Assembly: GCA_017936205.1 (NCBI GenBank)
Contig: JAGBGB010000350.1
Coordinates: forward strand, 1-5,887
DNA length: 5,887 bases
Direction: 5' to 3'
Origin: Oscillospiraceae bacterium
GTDB taxonomy: Bacteria > Bacillota > Clostridia > Oscillospirales > Oscillospiraceae
Under the pieces are notes generated by a model, which saw nothing but the letters and a program-made list of their open reading frames with translations, was not told the origin of the DNA and did not search any database. Below, one piece after another: positions 5,865 through 5,887 of this stretch. The position numbers were made by a program, and so were the translations under genes. Every line of letters starts with the position of its first letter. The stretch's first letter is position 1.

Positions 5865-5887
5865 CGGACGCGCAATGCGCGCCCCTA

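Larger units (their letters stand above)
5743..5887. repeat. MITE-like element with perfect 23-bp terminal inverted repeats
   Basis: The left arm (5743-5765, TAGGGGCGCGCATTGCGCG then TCCG) is the exact reverse complement of the right arm (5865-5887), giving a 145-bp unit. Both arms start or end in TA, which fits TA target-site duplication by an IS630/Tc1-type transposase, although the right flank is outside the window. Each arm is itself nearly palindromic (8-bp stem around ATT or AAT). Inside the arms lie two perfect 10-bp hairpins and a 52-bp AT-rich core (5790-5841). No convincing reading frame is present. GC-rich TAGGGGCG-type palindromes are, from general knowledge, common between genes in gut Clostridia. 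Whether this is a MITE, a REP/BIME-like repeat, or two adjacent repeat copies cannot be settled from one copy. Confidence 0.8.

Noticed and set aside
5743..5887. Possible CRISPR array or attachment site at the right end
   Set aside because: The repeats are inverted, not direct, with only one pair and no spacer series. No integrase, tRNA gene or cas gene is present.

Overview
The window looks like chromosomal DNA from a Gram-positive anaerobe of the Clostridia, most likely in the Ruminococcaceae/Oscillospiraceae range. The pointers are strong AGGAGG-type ribosome-binding sites, moderately GC-rich coding sequence with AT-rich spacers, a Firmicutes-type RqcH (NFACT) protein, a Mini-RNase III, a ROK-type zinc glucokinase, and a GC-rich palindromic intergenic repeat beginning TAGGGGCG. 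The family assignment is inference from these features.

Layout. The left half is on the minus strand. A 429-residue glucose-6-phosphate isomerase gene (pgi, 636-1925) is followed downstream by a small orphan P-loop NTPase gene (113-523). Between them lie a probable pgi terminator and a separate promoter whose -35 box overlaps the terminator T-run. A 155-bp divergent spacer (1926-2080) separates pgi from a plus-strand gene string: ROK glucokinase (glk, 2081-2965), Mini-ribonuclease 3 (mrnC, 2974-3360), RqcH/NFACT ribosome-quality-control factor (rqcH, 3362-5092), and an unrecognised single-pass membrane protein (5089-5628). Gaps in this string are 8 nt, 1 nt and a 4-nt ATGA overlap, so it reads as one operon. 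It ends at a long hairpin terminator (5656-5701).

How the genes fit together. Glucokinase makes glucose-6-phosphate and PGI converts it to fructose-6-phosphate, so the divergent pair covers entry of glucose into glycolysis. MrnC matures 23S rRNA and RqcH tags nascent chains stalled on split 50S subunits, so the rest of the operon concerns the large ribosomal subunit. The membrane protein is coupled to rqcH but has no role that can be read from sequence.

The last 145 bases (5743-5887) are a small non-coding element with perfect 23-bp terminal inverted repeats that start and end in TA, each with a perfect 10-bp hairpin just inside it. It resembles a MITE or compound palindromic repeat, and it is the least ordinary feature here. 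I see no CRISPR array, tRNA, rRNA, transposase gene or clear defence system. The protein-coding part is mostly housekeeping.
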